A DNA stretch of 64,000 bases from Dyadobacter luticola (GTDB lineage: Bacteria; Bacteroidota; Bacteroidia; Cytophagales; Spirosomataceae): contig NZ_VCEJ01000004.1 of the NCBI RefSeq assembly GCF_005860805.1, positions 1,240,001 to 1,304,000 of the forward strand, written 5' to 3'. The notes under the pieces were generated by a model. It ran no database searches. It had not been told where the DNA came from and worked only from the letters and a program-made list of their open reading frames with translations. This document shows, piece after piece, positions 8,629-16,966 of this stretch; within the stretch, counting starts at the first letter, position 1, and each line of letters starts with the position of its first letter. The translations under genes and the position numbers were made by a program.

Positions 8629-9871
8629 GCAGCAGGGATTCGTAAAGTTGGAGATATTGGGCCGTCACAACCGGCTCAGCGTATGAGGCAAGCACTTTTT
8701 CTCGCGCATTTTCAGAAAGTTTGCCATTTACATTGTGATCCAAGACCCACTGAATGCCCACTGCCAGGTCGGGTATTGATTTTGTTTCTGCGACGAATCC
8801 ATTTACCTGATGATCAATCATTTCCGGAATCCCGCCCGTCGCAAAACCTACCGCGGGTGTCCCGCAGGACATTGCTTCCATGACGGTATTCGGCAAATTA
8901 TCTTCCAACGACGGCACGACGATCATATCAGCAGCATTATACGCGTCGACCATCTCTTCGGTTTTCGTGATTTTGCCAAGATAATGTACCGGAACTGGGA
9001 AATCCTGAAAAACCTGCGGATTGGCTTTTCCAAAAATCAATACTTCCAGATCATTAAACCGCGTATCGATCCTGGTCAGCGCTTCTTTGAAATACAAAAA
9101 ACCTTTCCTGGGGTCCTGCGTATTGGCACCAGCAAAAAGGACCAGCTTTTTATCAGTAGGTAAGTCCATTTTCTGCCGGATTTCGGTTTTTTTCAAAGGC
9201 TGGAATAGGGTAGTATCAATGCAGTTGGGGATACTCTGTGACTGAATTTGCTTAGTGAGCGCGGCGGTTTTTACAATGTTGTCCAGCCAGTTACTTGGCG
9301 AGATCAATGCCATTTTCGCCAAATCATAAATCCGCTTTTTTGCTTCAAATTGGGAAAATGAAATGTCGTAGCGGTCCGGTTTGGCGAGAAACGGGCAGTA
9401 AGAACAATGTGACACGTAATGGTCGCAGCCGCGATTATAGTGGCAGCCGCCGGTGAATGTCCACATATCATGCAAAGTCCAGACGATTGGCTTATCCAAG
9501 GAAAACAACTTTTCCAGCGACGCAAGAGACAAAAAACCGAAGTTAACCCAGTGTAAGTGAATGATATCGGCCTGCAAAACCAGCGGATGCTGGCTAATAT
9601 CCGCGCCGACCGCGGCGGGTGAAAATGCAAACCGGACGCGCTTATCTTTTTCCTGCGGTAAAAAATAGAGTCTTTCCGCCACAAATCGGCCCCAGGCTTT
9701 TCGGTTTTTCCAGGAAGTATTAGCCAGCGGCGTCACATTTTTCTCGGGAAACTGGGACGTGTGCACCATCATATTCGACTCAATACCAGCTTTTAACAGT
9801 GCCCGGTGTAACCTGGTTGCCGCCACGCCGGCCCCTCCTTCCAAATGAAATGTACTTAAATGAAGTACCAT
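8621..9871 (-). CDS. Glycosyltransferase family 4 (GT-B) protein
   Basis: 416 aa. The N-terminal acceptor domain begins LHLSTFHLEGGAGVAATRL. The C-terminal GT1/GT4 nucleotide-binding domain has VPSLEDNLPNTVMEAMSCGT and PAVGFATGGIPEMI, with the conserved E-x7-E type region. A Cys-rich insert, CHYNRGCDHYVSHCSYCP, lies near residues 140-160; related surface-glycan transferases have such inserts. It is first in a two-gene minus-strand transcript with the GT2 gene. It likely transfers a hexose or similar sugar in capsule or O-antigen synthesis. Confidence 0.92.
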   Translation of the reverse strand: MVLHLSTFHLEGGAGVAATRLHRALLKAGIESNMMVHTSQFPEKNVTPLANTSWKNRKAWGRFVAERLYFLPQEKDKRVRFAFSPAAVGADISQHPLVLQADIIHLHWVNFGFLSLASLEKLFSLDKPIVWTLHDMWTFTGGCHYNRGCDHYVSHCSYCPFLAKPDRYDISFSQFEAKKRIYDLAKMALISPSNWLDNIVKTAALTKQIQSQSIPNCIDTTLFQPLKKTEIRQKMDLPTDKKLVLFAGANTQDPRKGFLYFKEALTRIDTRFNDLEVLIFGKANPQVFQDFPVPVHYLGKITKTEEMVDAYNAADMIVVPSLEDNLPNTVMEAMSCGTPAVGFATGGIPEMIDHQVNGFVAETKSIPDLAVGIQWVLDHNVNGKLSENAREKVLASYAEPVVTAQYLQLYESLLHG

Positions 9872-10002
9872 GTAAATTGCCTGTTGACGTATTTTTGCCG
9901 GAGGTAGTCCAAGAGCGAACCGGGTAAAATTAATAGTTATGCGGTTAAATAATTTTTATTCCTTAAAACTATCTTTATCCGAAATTAAGTAATCCCGGGA
10001 CG

Positions 10003-10911
10003 ATGTCTAACGAAAAGCGGAGCCACGAGGCGCATTCTGAGTGGTACGAAGTGCAATATGCAACCAGTGAGGCGAAGGATAGGGCGATTGAATTGTGGGA
10101 GTACGACAATGCAAACAAGACGATCAACCACTGGATCCACCAGCGCCAGCTAGCGCTGACCGATCCTTTTGTCAACGAGCCAAAATCTTGGCTGACAGTA
10201 GGTGACGGTTATGGATTCGATGCCAATCATTTCTTCAAAAAAGGCCTGGATGTGACAGCTACCGACATTTCAGGAACATTTCTGCCGCTTTCAAAGTCGA
10301 GGGGTTTTCTGAATAAATATTCCATCGAGAATGTTGAAAAGCTGAGTTTCGCTGATGAAAGCTTTGATTACATTTTTTGCAAAGAGGCCTATCATCATTT
10401 TCCAAGACCGTATCTGGGCGTTTATGAAATGCTGCGTGTCGCGCGGGAAGCTGTCATCCTCGTAGAACCCCACGACCCGATTTCCAAAATGCCCTTTTTG
10501 CTAGCATTAAGGAATATTTTTGACCGCTGGGACACTTCACTTTTACAGAAATACTGGAAAAACAGATACTCCTTTGAAACAGTTGGAAACTACGTTTTCA
10601 AACTTTCGGAGCGTGAAATGGATAAGCTGGCCAACGGTATGGGACTGCCGGCCGTGGCATTCAAAGGCATCAACAACAACTATTATCATCCTTCATATAG
10701 CCAGGAAAAAGCAGATAACTCTTCTGCGGCCTTCCGCAAAATCAGTCGCAAACTGGCTTTTCATGATTTCCTGGTAAAATTTTCGCTCATGCCATCGCAG
10801 GTTTTGTGTGCTGTCATTTTCAAGAAATTACCTTCTCCGCAAGTGATGGAAGCCATGAAAGCGCAGGGTTTTCAGGTTCATATTTTTCCTTTGAATCCGT
10901 ATGCGAGCTGA
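10003..10911 (+). CDS. Class I SAM-dependent methyltransferase
   Basis: 302 aa. Motif I is ATDISGTF preceded by WLTVGDGYGFDANHF (residues about 65-90). A later FADESFDYIFCKEAYHHFPRP segment is the Methyltransf_11 motif II/III region. The position within the glycan cluster suggests it methylates a sugar or other glycan precursor, but the substrate is unknown. It is transcribed away from the GT4 gene. Its stop codon forms the first three bases of a 37-bp inverted repeat (10909-10945). The protein has a C-terminal extension of about 120 residues beyond the fold, of unknown role. Confidence 0.85.
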   Translation: MSNEKRSHEAHSEWYEVQYATSEAKDRAIELWEYDNANKTINHWIHQRQLALTDPFVNEPKSWLTVGDGYGFDANHFFKKGLDVTATDISGTFLPLSKSRGFLNKYSIENVEKLSFADESFDYIFCKEAYHHFPRPYLGVYEMLRVAREAVILVEPHDPISKMPFLLALRNIFDRWDTSLLQKYWKNRYSFETVGNYVFKLSEREMDKLANGMGLPAVAFKGINNNYYHPSYSQEKADNSSAAFRKISRKLAFHDFLVKFSLMPSQVLCAVIFKKLPSPQVMEAMKAQGFQVHIFPLNPYAS

Positions 10912-10945
10912 ATCTTGAGATCACAAACTGTGATCTCAAGATTCA
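10909..10945. repeat. Palindrome 1 of the ORF6N-associated family
   Basis: A perfect inverted repeat of 17-bp arms (tgaatcttgagatcaca and its complement) with a 3-nt spacer begins at the methyltransferase stop codon. No T-tract follows, so it is not a normal terminator. Its core, gatcaca-N3-tgtgatc, resembles the cores of the palindromes at 10992-11014 and 11305-11345. Confidence 0.9.
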
Positions 10946-10991
10946 CTATTTACTATTTACATTATCGGACATTGCGACTCTACTTCAATCT

Positions 10992-11014
10992 TGAGGTCAC
11001 AATTTGTGACCTTA
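10992..11014. repeat. Palindrome 2 of the ORF6N-associated family
   Basis: The core aggtcacaatttgtgacct is a perfect inverted repeat of 9-bp arms around a single T, with weaker flanking pairs. It lies between the methyltransferase stop and the ORF6N stop. A 23-nt stretch here (10994-11016) is identical to the centre of the palindrome inside the ORF6N coding sequence. Confidence 0.88.
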
Positions 11015-11028
11015 GACATTTTACTTTC

Positions 11029-11520
11029 TCAAAAACCGATCTGATTTCTGTCAGATTGAGGTGAATCCAGGAGATATTTTAGCGCCTGATGAATGTCTTC
11101 AAACTTGACATGCATTTCGTTTTCCAACTTTTCGATCCGAATTTTAAGCTCTTCCGAATCAAGATAATGCTGCCGAATCATGACAAAGGCGCGCATGATC
11201 GCAATGTTTACTTCCATCGCTTTCTTGCTTTTGAGCACACTGGAAAGCATGGCGACGCCTTGCTCCGTAAATGCGAAGGGTAAGTATTTGCTATAATTTC
11301 CACGACCAATCTCTAAGGTCACAATTTGTGACCTTAGAGATTGGTATTCTTCCTTAGTCAGTTCAAACATAAAATCATCCGGAAAGCGATCGAGATTCCG
11401 TCTGACAGATTGTTTTAAGACTTTTGTCTCAACTCCATATAATTCCGCGAGATCAAAATCTAACATTACCTTAAACCCCCGAATTGTTAAAACCTTCTCC
11501 TGAATGACTGCTAGTTGCAT
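11029..11520 (-). CDS. ORF6N domain-containing DNA-binding protein
   Basis: 163 aa from the ATG chosen here. The ORF6N domain fills the N-terminal two-thirds: VIQEKVLTIRGFKVMLDFDL, AELYGVETKVLKQSVRRN, and FAFTEQGVAMLSSVLKSKKA, followed by a helical tail. ORF6N belongs to the KilA-N-related, phage antirepressor-type DNA-binding domains. I chose the start at 11520 because family members begin just before this IRG motif; an in-frame ATG at 11571 would add 17 residues. The coding sequence contains a near-perfect 41-bp palindrome (residues about 60-72), and two related palindromes lie just past the stop codon. It sits alone, on the opposite strand to both neighbours, inside the glycan cluster, and looks like an inserted gene. 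Its target is unknown. Confidence 0.9.
   Translation of the reverse strand: MQLAVIQEKVLTIRGFKVMLDFDLAELYGVETKVLKQSVRRNLDRFPDDFMFELTKEEYQSLRSQIVTLEIGRGNYSKYLPFAFTEQGVAMLSSVLKSKKAMEVNIAIMRAFVMIRQHYLDSEELKIRIEKLENEMHVKFEDIHQALKYLLDSPQSDRNQIGF
11305..11345. repeat. Palindrome 3, inside the ORF6N coding sequence
   Basis: Perfect 20-bp arms surround a single central T (11325); the core is aggtcacaatttgtgacct. On the coding strand it specifies QSLRSQIVTLEIG, so the DNA symmetry and the protein motif are superimposed. The central 23 nt are identical to palindrome 2 downstream. Confidence 0.93.
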
Positions 11521-11650
11521 AACGATGTTGTTAAAGAGAGACCACTTTAATGCAGTACGCTTGCATTCCACATTGGTAACGGAAGTTTCTCAGATTTTTT
11601 GTCGGGGTAAATATTCCTAGTTTTAGGGCTTGTAATAGATGTAAATCCTG

Positions 11651-12916
11651 ATGCTAACAGAACCCGGAAAGAGAATTGCAGTGATTGGACTTGGCTATGT
11701 GGGGCTGCCGCTCGCTGTCGCTTTTAGTAAAAAATATGAGGTGCTTGGGTTCGACATCAATCCGGTGCGGGTGCGTGAGTTGAAGGAAAATTATGATGGT
11801 ACCCGGGAGGTCTCTGAGGAAATATTGGAAAATGTGGCGAACCTGCGTTTTTCGGACAGTGAACAGGATTTACAGGAATGTAACATCTTCATAGTCACGG
11901 TGCCCACGCCCGTGGATCATTATAAAAAGCCTAACCTGGTTCCGCTGCTGAATGCCAGCGCAATGATTGGGAAAGCATTGAAAAAAGGTGATTTCGTGAT
12001 CTATGAATCGACGGTTTATCCGGGCTGTACCGAGGATGATTGCGTGCCGGTGCTGGTCAGGGAAAGCGGACTGACATTCAATGTCGACTTTTTCTGCGGT
12101 TACTCCCCTGAGCGGATCAATCCAGGGGATAAAGTAAATACATTGACCAAAATCAAAAAAGTGACGTCGGGCTCTACGCCGGAAGCGGCGCGGATCATTG
12201 ATGAACTTTATGGGTCTGTGATTGACGCGGGGACTTACCTGGCGTCCAGCATTAAAGTAGCCGAGGCTTCGAAAGCGATTGAAAATGCGCAGCGGGATGT
12301 CAATATTTCCTTTGTCAACGAGCTCGCGCTGATTTTTGATAGGATGGATATTGATACCACCGAGGTACTAGAAGCCGCAGCGACAAAGTGGAATTTTTTA
12401 AAATATAAACCGGGACTGGTTGGTGGACATTGCATCGGCGTCGATCCTTACTACCTCGCTTACAAGGCCGAATCGCTGGGTTATCATCCGCAGGTGATCC
12501 TTTCGGGACGGCGGGTGAATGATACGATGGGGATTTTTGTGGCGAACAAGCTGGTCAAGCTCATGATCAGGAAAGGGCATAAAATTGAGGGTAGCCGCGT
12601 GTTGATTCTGGGCATCACATTCAAGGAAAACTGTCCGGATATCCGAAATACGCGGGTTACGGATGTTTATCGCGAGTTGAAGGATTTTGGAATGCAGGTG
12701 GATGTCCACGATCCCTGGGCCGACCCCGCGCAAGTAGCCCGGGAGTACAACATTGAGTTAACGGATAACCTGCTGGATAAGTATGAGGCAGTACTCGTCA
12801 CAGTAGCCCACGATGCTTTTCAAACACTTGACTTCAAGAAATTTACCAATGATAATTCAGTGATTTTTGACCTGAAATCGATCTTGCCGAAAGAAATGGT
12901 AGATTCCCGGCTCTGA
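11651..12916 (+). CDS. tviB: TviB-type UDP-N-acetylhexosamine 6-dehydrogenase
   Basis: 421 aa. The N-terminal NAD-binding GLGYVG motif is at residues 13-18. The middle has CNIFIVTVPTPVD, YESTVYPGCTEDDCVPVL and YSPERINPGDK. The catalytic Cys261 lies in GLVGGHCIGVDPYYL, and the C-terminal UDP-binding domain has GITFKENCPDIRNTRVTDV. This pattern follows TviB/WbpO (UDP-GlcNAc or UDP-GalNAc dehydrogenases making the uronic acid) more than Ugd. The product would feed an acidic surface polysaccharide, such as a HexNAcA-containing capsule. WecC-like activity on UDP-ManNAc is possible, since wecB is in the same cluster. It converges with the FkbM gene, with only a 4-bp gap. Confidence 0.9.
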   Translation: MLTEPGKRIAVIGLGYVGLPLAVAFSKKYEVLGFDINPVRVRELKENYDGTREVSEEILENVANLRFSDSEQDLQECNIFIVTVPTPVDHYKKPNLVPLLNASAMIGKALKKGDFVIYESTVYPGCTEDDCVPVLVRESGLTFNVDFFCGYSPERINPGDKVNTLTKIKKVTSGSTPEAARIIDELYGSVIDAGTYLASSIKVAEASKAIENAQRDVNISFVNELALIFDRMDIDTTEVLEAAATKWNFLKYKPGLVGGHCIGVDPYYLAYKAESLGYHPQVILSGRRVNDTMGIFVANKLVKLMIRKGHKIEGSRVLILGITFKENCPDIRNTRVTDVYRELKDFGMQVDVHDPWADPAQVAREYNIELTDNLLDKYEAVLVTVAHDAFQTLDFKKFTNDNSVIFDLKSILPKEMVDSRL

Positions 12917-12920
12917 GAAA

Positions 12921-13763
12921 TTATTCGCGCCAGCCGAAAATGTTGAGCTGCAAATCCATCACATCATTGCCGCGGTAGCGATGGTTGGTGAAGGGTTTCA
13001 GGCGATGCTGGTTAGTATCGATATAATATCTGAAACCGCTTTCTTCAAAGATTTTAACAACATTGGCCAGGTCCTGAATATGACCAATATAAGAGTGGAA
13101 TTCCACGAAAAGGTTCTGGACATGGCCGAGCGCATATTTGCAATCGGTTAACACGTCATTTTCAGCGCCTTCAATGTCGATCTTTAAAAAATCAATGTGG
13201 GTTTCGCGCAGCAGATAATCCTTTAAACGCACCGAAGGAATTTTCTTTTTCTCTGCGACCGAATAGATGGAAGACGAATCCGCATCTTCACTGCCGAACC
13301 AGATCCCATTTTCATCCGTCCAGACTGCCTTATCCACGATCTCCACATCGGCAATGTTGTTTTCCTGAAGATTCGATTTCAGCAAGGCTGCAATGCGTGG
13401 CTCGGCTTCAAAAGCGGTTATCTGCGCGTCAGGAAACAGTTTTTTGAAATATAAAATACTCATCCCGACATTGGCACCGCAGTCGAAAATGACGGGCGCG
13501 GCGGAGGGGGCTTCGAAATAGTAAAATTCGTCGGCGAAAATTTCCTTGTGCTGCCACAGAAACGACATCACATCCGGCACCTGCAACTTAAAATTCCCGA
13601 ACTGCACTTTCTTCATCGTGTGCCGCGGACTGTTTCCATACTTGAAAAGCAGGCCCATAAATTCCCTGTTGGCGGCATCGCCGAGTGCGTGATAGGGTTC
13701 TTTCAACAAATAGCGAAGCCAGTACATAGTTGCAGTTTCGATCAGATCCGGTATTTGATCCAA
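12921..13763 (-). CDS. FkbM family methyltransferase
   Basis: 280 aa. FDCGANVGMSILYFKKLFP (about residues 93-112), then ITAFEAEP and the downstream FLKIDIEGAENDVL are the signature of FkbM-type SAM methyltransferases, which often O-methylate glycan residues in capsule and lipopolysaccharide clusters. The start overlaps the end of the upstream glycosyltransferase by 22 bp, so it is the last gene of a four-gene minus-strand operon (flippase, methyltransferase, glycosyltransferase, FkbM). The substrate is not identifiable. Confidence 0.9.
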   Translation of the reverse strand: MDQIPDLIETATMYWLRYLLKEPYHALGDAANREFMGLLFKYGNSPRHTMKKVQFGNFKLQVPDVMSFLWQHKEIFADEFYYFEAPSAAPVIFDCGANVGMSILYFKKLFPDAQITAFEAEPRIAALLKSNLQENNIADVEIVDKAVWTDENGIWFGSEDADSSSIYSVAEKKKIPSVRLKDYLLRETHIDFLKIDIEGAENDVLTDCKYALGHVQNLFVEFHSYIGHIQDLANVVKIFEESGFRYYIDTNQHRLKPFTNHRYRGNDVMDLQLNIFGWRE

Positions 13764-14644
13764 TTTTTGATTTTTACCTGAAAAGGCAAATTGTAATAAT
13801 TACGGAATATTTCAATGATCTGTTTGTCGGGTTGCAGGTCGGGGTCCAACGTAATGTGCCCCTCTGCCATTTCGCGTCCGTAAATGCCCGACTTAAATGT
13901 AAAATTGGTCCCGCTGCCATCCGTGCCAATGTTTTTGATTTTCGAGCGGACCGGGTAAAGGCCGTATGCATTGTTTTTGTGCTGCGCATAAGTCCAGCGG
14001 ATGGCCCACGAGTCGATGATGCCTTGCTGCTGTTTCTGCAACATGGGCCAAAGGTCGCTTCCGCCCGTGGCCAGCCTTTTTTTACTTCCCGAATCTTTTT
14101 TTAATGTTGAAAAATCACTGACATCCCAGTCTGCTTTCTGCCATTTTGCTGCCCAGGTGCCCCAGCCCCAGGAGCTGGCCCGCGGGGCGAGGTAAGCGCC
14201 ATGTTTCAGGTTTTCAGGAAGTTGCAGCGGGGGAGTGTAGCCGGAAATGGAGAAAATATCCTGCCGCGATTCGTACATTGTCAGCGCTTCATTCATGAAA
14301 TCAAGAAAATCGACGGTACTCAGCATATCATCTTCCAGCACGATCACTTTGCCGAAACGCCCGACAATGTCGCTGACGCCGCTGATGACAGAATTGGCCA
14401 AACCTTTATTTTGCTCGGCTTCAATAATGTAAATTTTTTTGAAACCTTTGATTTTGGGCAGATATGCGCGGATTTCCTTGATCAGCGGAATGTCCGACTC
14501 TTTTTTGGGGCCGTCGGAAAAAACAAATAATTCACTTCGCGGGGCAAGTACATTGGCTTGCAGGGATTCTATGGTCTGTTTTAAATGCCAGGGGCGGTTA
14601 TAACAAAACAATACAATCGGCGCTAATGAATTGATATGACCCAT
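13742..14644 (-). CDS. Glycosyltransferase family 2-like protein
   Basis: 300 aa. The start APIVLFCYNRPWHLKQTIES, then LFVFSDGPK and the metal-binding VIVLEDDMLST (EDD in place of DxD, near residue 108) mark a GT-A glycosyltransferase of the kind seen in O-antigen and capsule clusters. A WGWGTWAAKWQKADWD segment follows in the C-terminal half, as in many of these enzymes. One base separates it from the upstream methyltransferase stop, and it overlaps the FkbM gene. It probably adds a sugar at the cytoplasmic face; donor and acceptor are unknown. Confidence 0.88.
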   Translation of the reverse strand: MGHINSLAPIVLFCYNRPWHLKQTIESLQANVLAPRSELFVFSDGPKKESDIPLIKEIRAYLPKIKGFKKIYIIEAEQNKGLANSVISGVSDIVGRFGKVIVLEDDMLSTVDFLDFMNEALTMYESRQDIFSISGYTPPLQLPENLKHGAYLAPRASSWGWGTWAAKWQKADWDVSDFSTLKKDSGSKKRLATGGSDLWPMLQKQQQGIIDSWAIRWTYAQHKNNAYGLYPVRSKIKNIGTDGSGTNFTFKSGIYGREMAEGHITLDPDLQPDKQIIEIFRNYYNLPFQVKIKNWIKYRI

Positions 14645-14645
14645 T

Positions 14646-15260
14646 TTAAGCCTTAAATGCGTCGATGATCAGCGATGTGTAAACCAGCTTCCCGTCCTTG
14701 TTCCGCGCATCATGGTCGGCTGAGCGGCGGATCATACCATCTTCCGGGTTCCAGGGGTTTTTGTGGAATTTTCCCTGCTCGTCGTAGTATTCGATGGGCA
14801 CCACTTTGAAACCGATGTCCTGCAAAAAGCCGGACATTAACTGGTAGTTATACAGGATCTTATGATCGTCGGCGCCATTTCCGGTACCGCCCGGTTTCAC
14901 GTAATCAATGTATTCTTCGAAAGGATTATAACCGTCCGGCACTGCCACACGCAGCCGCCCGCCAGATTTTAAAAAGGTATAGCAATTTTTAAAAGCCAGT
15001 TTTCCTTCTTCCGGCGTCAAATGTTCCCAAACGTGCTCGGCGAGGATTTTATCGATGGAATTTTCTTCAAAATACTTCTCCCAGTCGCTCTTTTTCAGCA
15101 GGTTCAATGTCTCAATATCCGAATGTATCCAGCCTTTGTAAACGGAATACATCGAGCCTACCACCATATTAATCGGCTTCGACCGGTCGTACGTCGTGAG
15201 CTGGTACCGGCTGAAAGGTTCTTTTAAAAGACCTGCTACTATTTTTTGTTTTAAAGACAT
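14646..15260 (-). CDS. SAM-dependent methyltransferase-like protein of the glycan cluster
   Basis: 204 aa from the start chosen here (MSLKQKIVAGLLKEP). The segments ILAEHVWEHLTPEEGKLAF and SGGRLRVAVPDGYNP are the post-motif I/II region of a class I methyltransferase that is common in polysaccharide clusters. The motif I glycine loop is weak (NMVVGS), so catalysis is not certain. A longer reading from 15365 would overlap the flippase gene by 43 bp. The shorter start is favoured because a TATCTTTG promoter-like element lies 40 bp upstream. The gene sits in the operon flippase, methyltransferase, glycosyltransferase, FkbM. Confidence 0.75.
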   Translation of the reverse strand: MSLKQKIVAGLLKEPFSRYQLTTYDRSKPINMVVGSMYSVYKGWIHSDIETLNLLKKSDWEKYFEENSIDKILAEHVWEHLTPEEGKLAFKNCYTFLKSGGRLRVAVPDGYNPFEEYIDYVKPGGTGNGADDHKILYNYQLMSGFLQDIGFKVVPIEYYDEQGKFHKNPWNPEDGMIRRSADHDARNKDGKLVYTSLIIDAFKA

Positions 15261-15299
15261 GTAATCCAAAGAATTTACGGCTGCTGAAAGTCGGTCAGC

Positions 15300-15307
15300 C
15301 AAAGATA
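15300..15307 (-). promoter_or_regulatory. Possible -7 promoter element before the methyltransferase
   Basis: On the minus strand TATCTTTG matches TAnnTTTG exactly, 40 bp before the chosen methyltransferase ATG. No TTTG is seen at the expected upstream distance, so this is a weak or internal operon promoter at best. Confidence 0.35.
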
Positions 15308-15322
15308 CAAAAGTTGGCCGTG

Positions 15323-16846
15323 CTACTCTTTCATCCTTAAAATACCGGTTTTGAAAAAATGCCATCCTGCGTTAAAACCGGCCGAAATGTCTTCCGAGAT
15401 TTTCCAGGCCAAAATACCGCCGCCAAAAATCACCGCCACAATCACCGACCGCAGTAGCATATCTATTAATGTTAGAGTCAGATTTCCGGGTGCAGGTTTT
15501 GGAATGAAAAACACCACCGCGTAAGCCAGCAGCGCCAGGGCGAGCACTTTGGCCGTAGCCACCGTAAAAGGCTGGATGCCCATTTTACTTTTGATAAAAA
15601 ACAACTTGACCAGATTATAAGTAACCGTAGAAAATAAAGCTGCGGCGGCGGCACCATTGTAACCGTAAAGCGGGATCAGGAACTGGCTGCTGAATAAGAT
15701 CAGGACCGTGAAAAAAAGCATGAAAACAATGTCGAACCTGTAAAACCGCGAGTTGGTCAGGATTTCGGAATTCAGGCCCGTCATCATATCGGCAATTCTT
15801 GACACGCCGACCATCAGTACCACCCATTTTCCCTGAGAATAAATGTCGGATTTGGGAATAATGCTGAAAATGGAATCAATGTTGGCCCAGATGCCGAGGA
15901 AAAGGAATGAGCCTATAATGAAGAGGTTCAATGACGATTTTTTGTAGATCGTGTCAATGTGTGCGATGTCGTTTCTGGCGTAAGCTTCGGAGATAATCGG
16001 CGCGCTGATCATCACAATGCTGTTTCTGGGAATAGAAATCACCAAGGCGATGCGGGACGCAATGTCAAAAATCGCGGTACTGCCCAGGCCTCCTTCGAAG
16101 GCGGGAAGAAGCACTTTTTCAATGTGCGGTAACAAAGCTGCACTCGCGCCGCCTAGCAGTACCCAGAGTCCGTACCGGTACATTTCCTTGAATGCCGGGT
16201 GACGGATAAAACCGAAATCGAGGGAAGTATAAAGCCTTTTTTGAAAATATAAATAAATGAGCATCGCCACAATCGCCACGCCGTAGCTGACCACCGTGAG
16301 GTTGACCATCGTATCAAACGTGATGATCTTGAAACCGAAAAGTATTACTAAAAGACTGTTAGCCAGGCGTAACCCGACTTCGCGGATTAAAGACGGCACC
16401 GCGATCCGGAGATTGATCCTGGAATACGATTCCAGCGCCAGCAAATAAACCATCCCGACCGTGAGCGGAATAAAAACGTAGTAGTACCTGACCAGCATGG
16501 GGGAGTGGTCGAGGTAAAATTTCAGGTATAAAGGTTTGAATAAGAGGTATAAAACGACAAATGCGGCAAGTCCGACGAGCGGCGTGACAATGATAAAGGT
16601 AAAGAGCTGCCGTCGCGAATCGTGGTCCTGGAAGCGGCTGTGAAACCGCACGGCCACCGAAGGCACGCCCAGCAACGCAAAAGACATATAAATGACGGGG
16701 AAAGTGAGGAGCGTGGAGGCATACAAGCCGAGCTGCTCCTGGGTCATGAACTGGTTGTACAGGATCAGGATGTTAAAAATTCCGATGACGACGCCGACGT
16801 ACGAAACGATAGAACTTTTAAATCCCTGACGAACAATGATCCCCAT
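15323..16846 (-). CDS. Wzx-like polysaccharide flippase (MATE/MOP superfamily)
   Basis: 507 aa from the start chosen here (MGIIVRQGFKSSIVSYVG). About 12-14 hydrophobic segments run through the protein, for example VGVVIGIFNILILY near the N-terminus. SIVSYVGVVIG and GLYASTLLTFPVIYMSFALL are typical of oligosaccharide flippases. It would move lipid-linked repeat units across the inner membrane for the surface glycan made by the neighbouring transferases. An in-frame ATG 36 bp further upstream (16882) gives a less convincing N-terminus. It is first in the minus-strand operon, divergent from wecB. The terminal charged tail has no obvious extra domain. Confidence 0.87.
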   Translation of the reverse strand: MGIIVRQGFKSSIVSYVGVVIGIFNILILYNQFMTQEQLGLYASTLLTFPVIYMSFALLGVPSVAVRFHSRFQDHDSRRQLFTFIIVTPLVGLAAFVVLYLLFKPLYLKFYLDHSPMLVRYYYVFIPLTVGMVYLLALESYSRINLRIAVPSLIREVGLRLANSLLVILFGFKIITFDTMVNLTVVSYGVAIVAMLIYLYFQKRLYTSLDFGFIRHPAFKEMYRYGLWVLLGGASAALLPHIEKVLLPAFEGGLGSTAIFDIASRIALVISIPRNSIVMISAPIISEAYARNDIAHIDTIYKKSSLNLFIIGSFLFLGIWANIDSIFSIIPKSDIYSQGKWVVLMVGVSRIADMMTGLNSEILTNSRFYRFDIVFMLFFTVLILFSSQFLIPLYGYNGAAAAALFSTVTYNLVKLFFIKSKMGIQPFTVATAKVLALALLAYAVVFFIPKPAPGNLTLTLIDMLLRSVIVAVIFGGGILAWKISEDISAGFNAGWHFFKTGILRMKE

Positions 16847-16966
16847 TGAGGTTTTCTTGATTAAAAGGACGAAATAAGACAAAATCGGTTAGATACCCTA
16901 CAAGATCGTTTGATCTTATATCCGCGGAATTTCTAGATTTGCCTGATACATTAAAAAAACACACTA

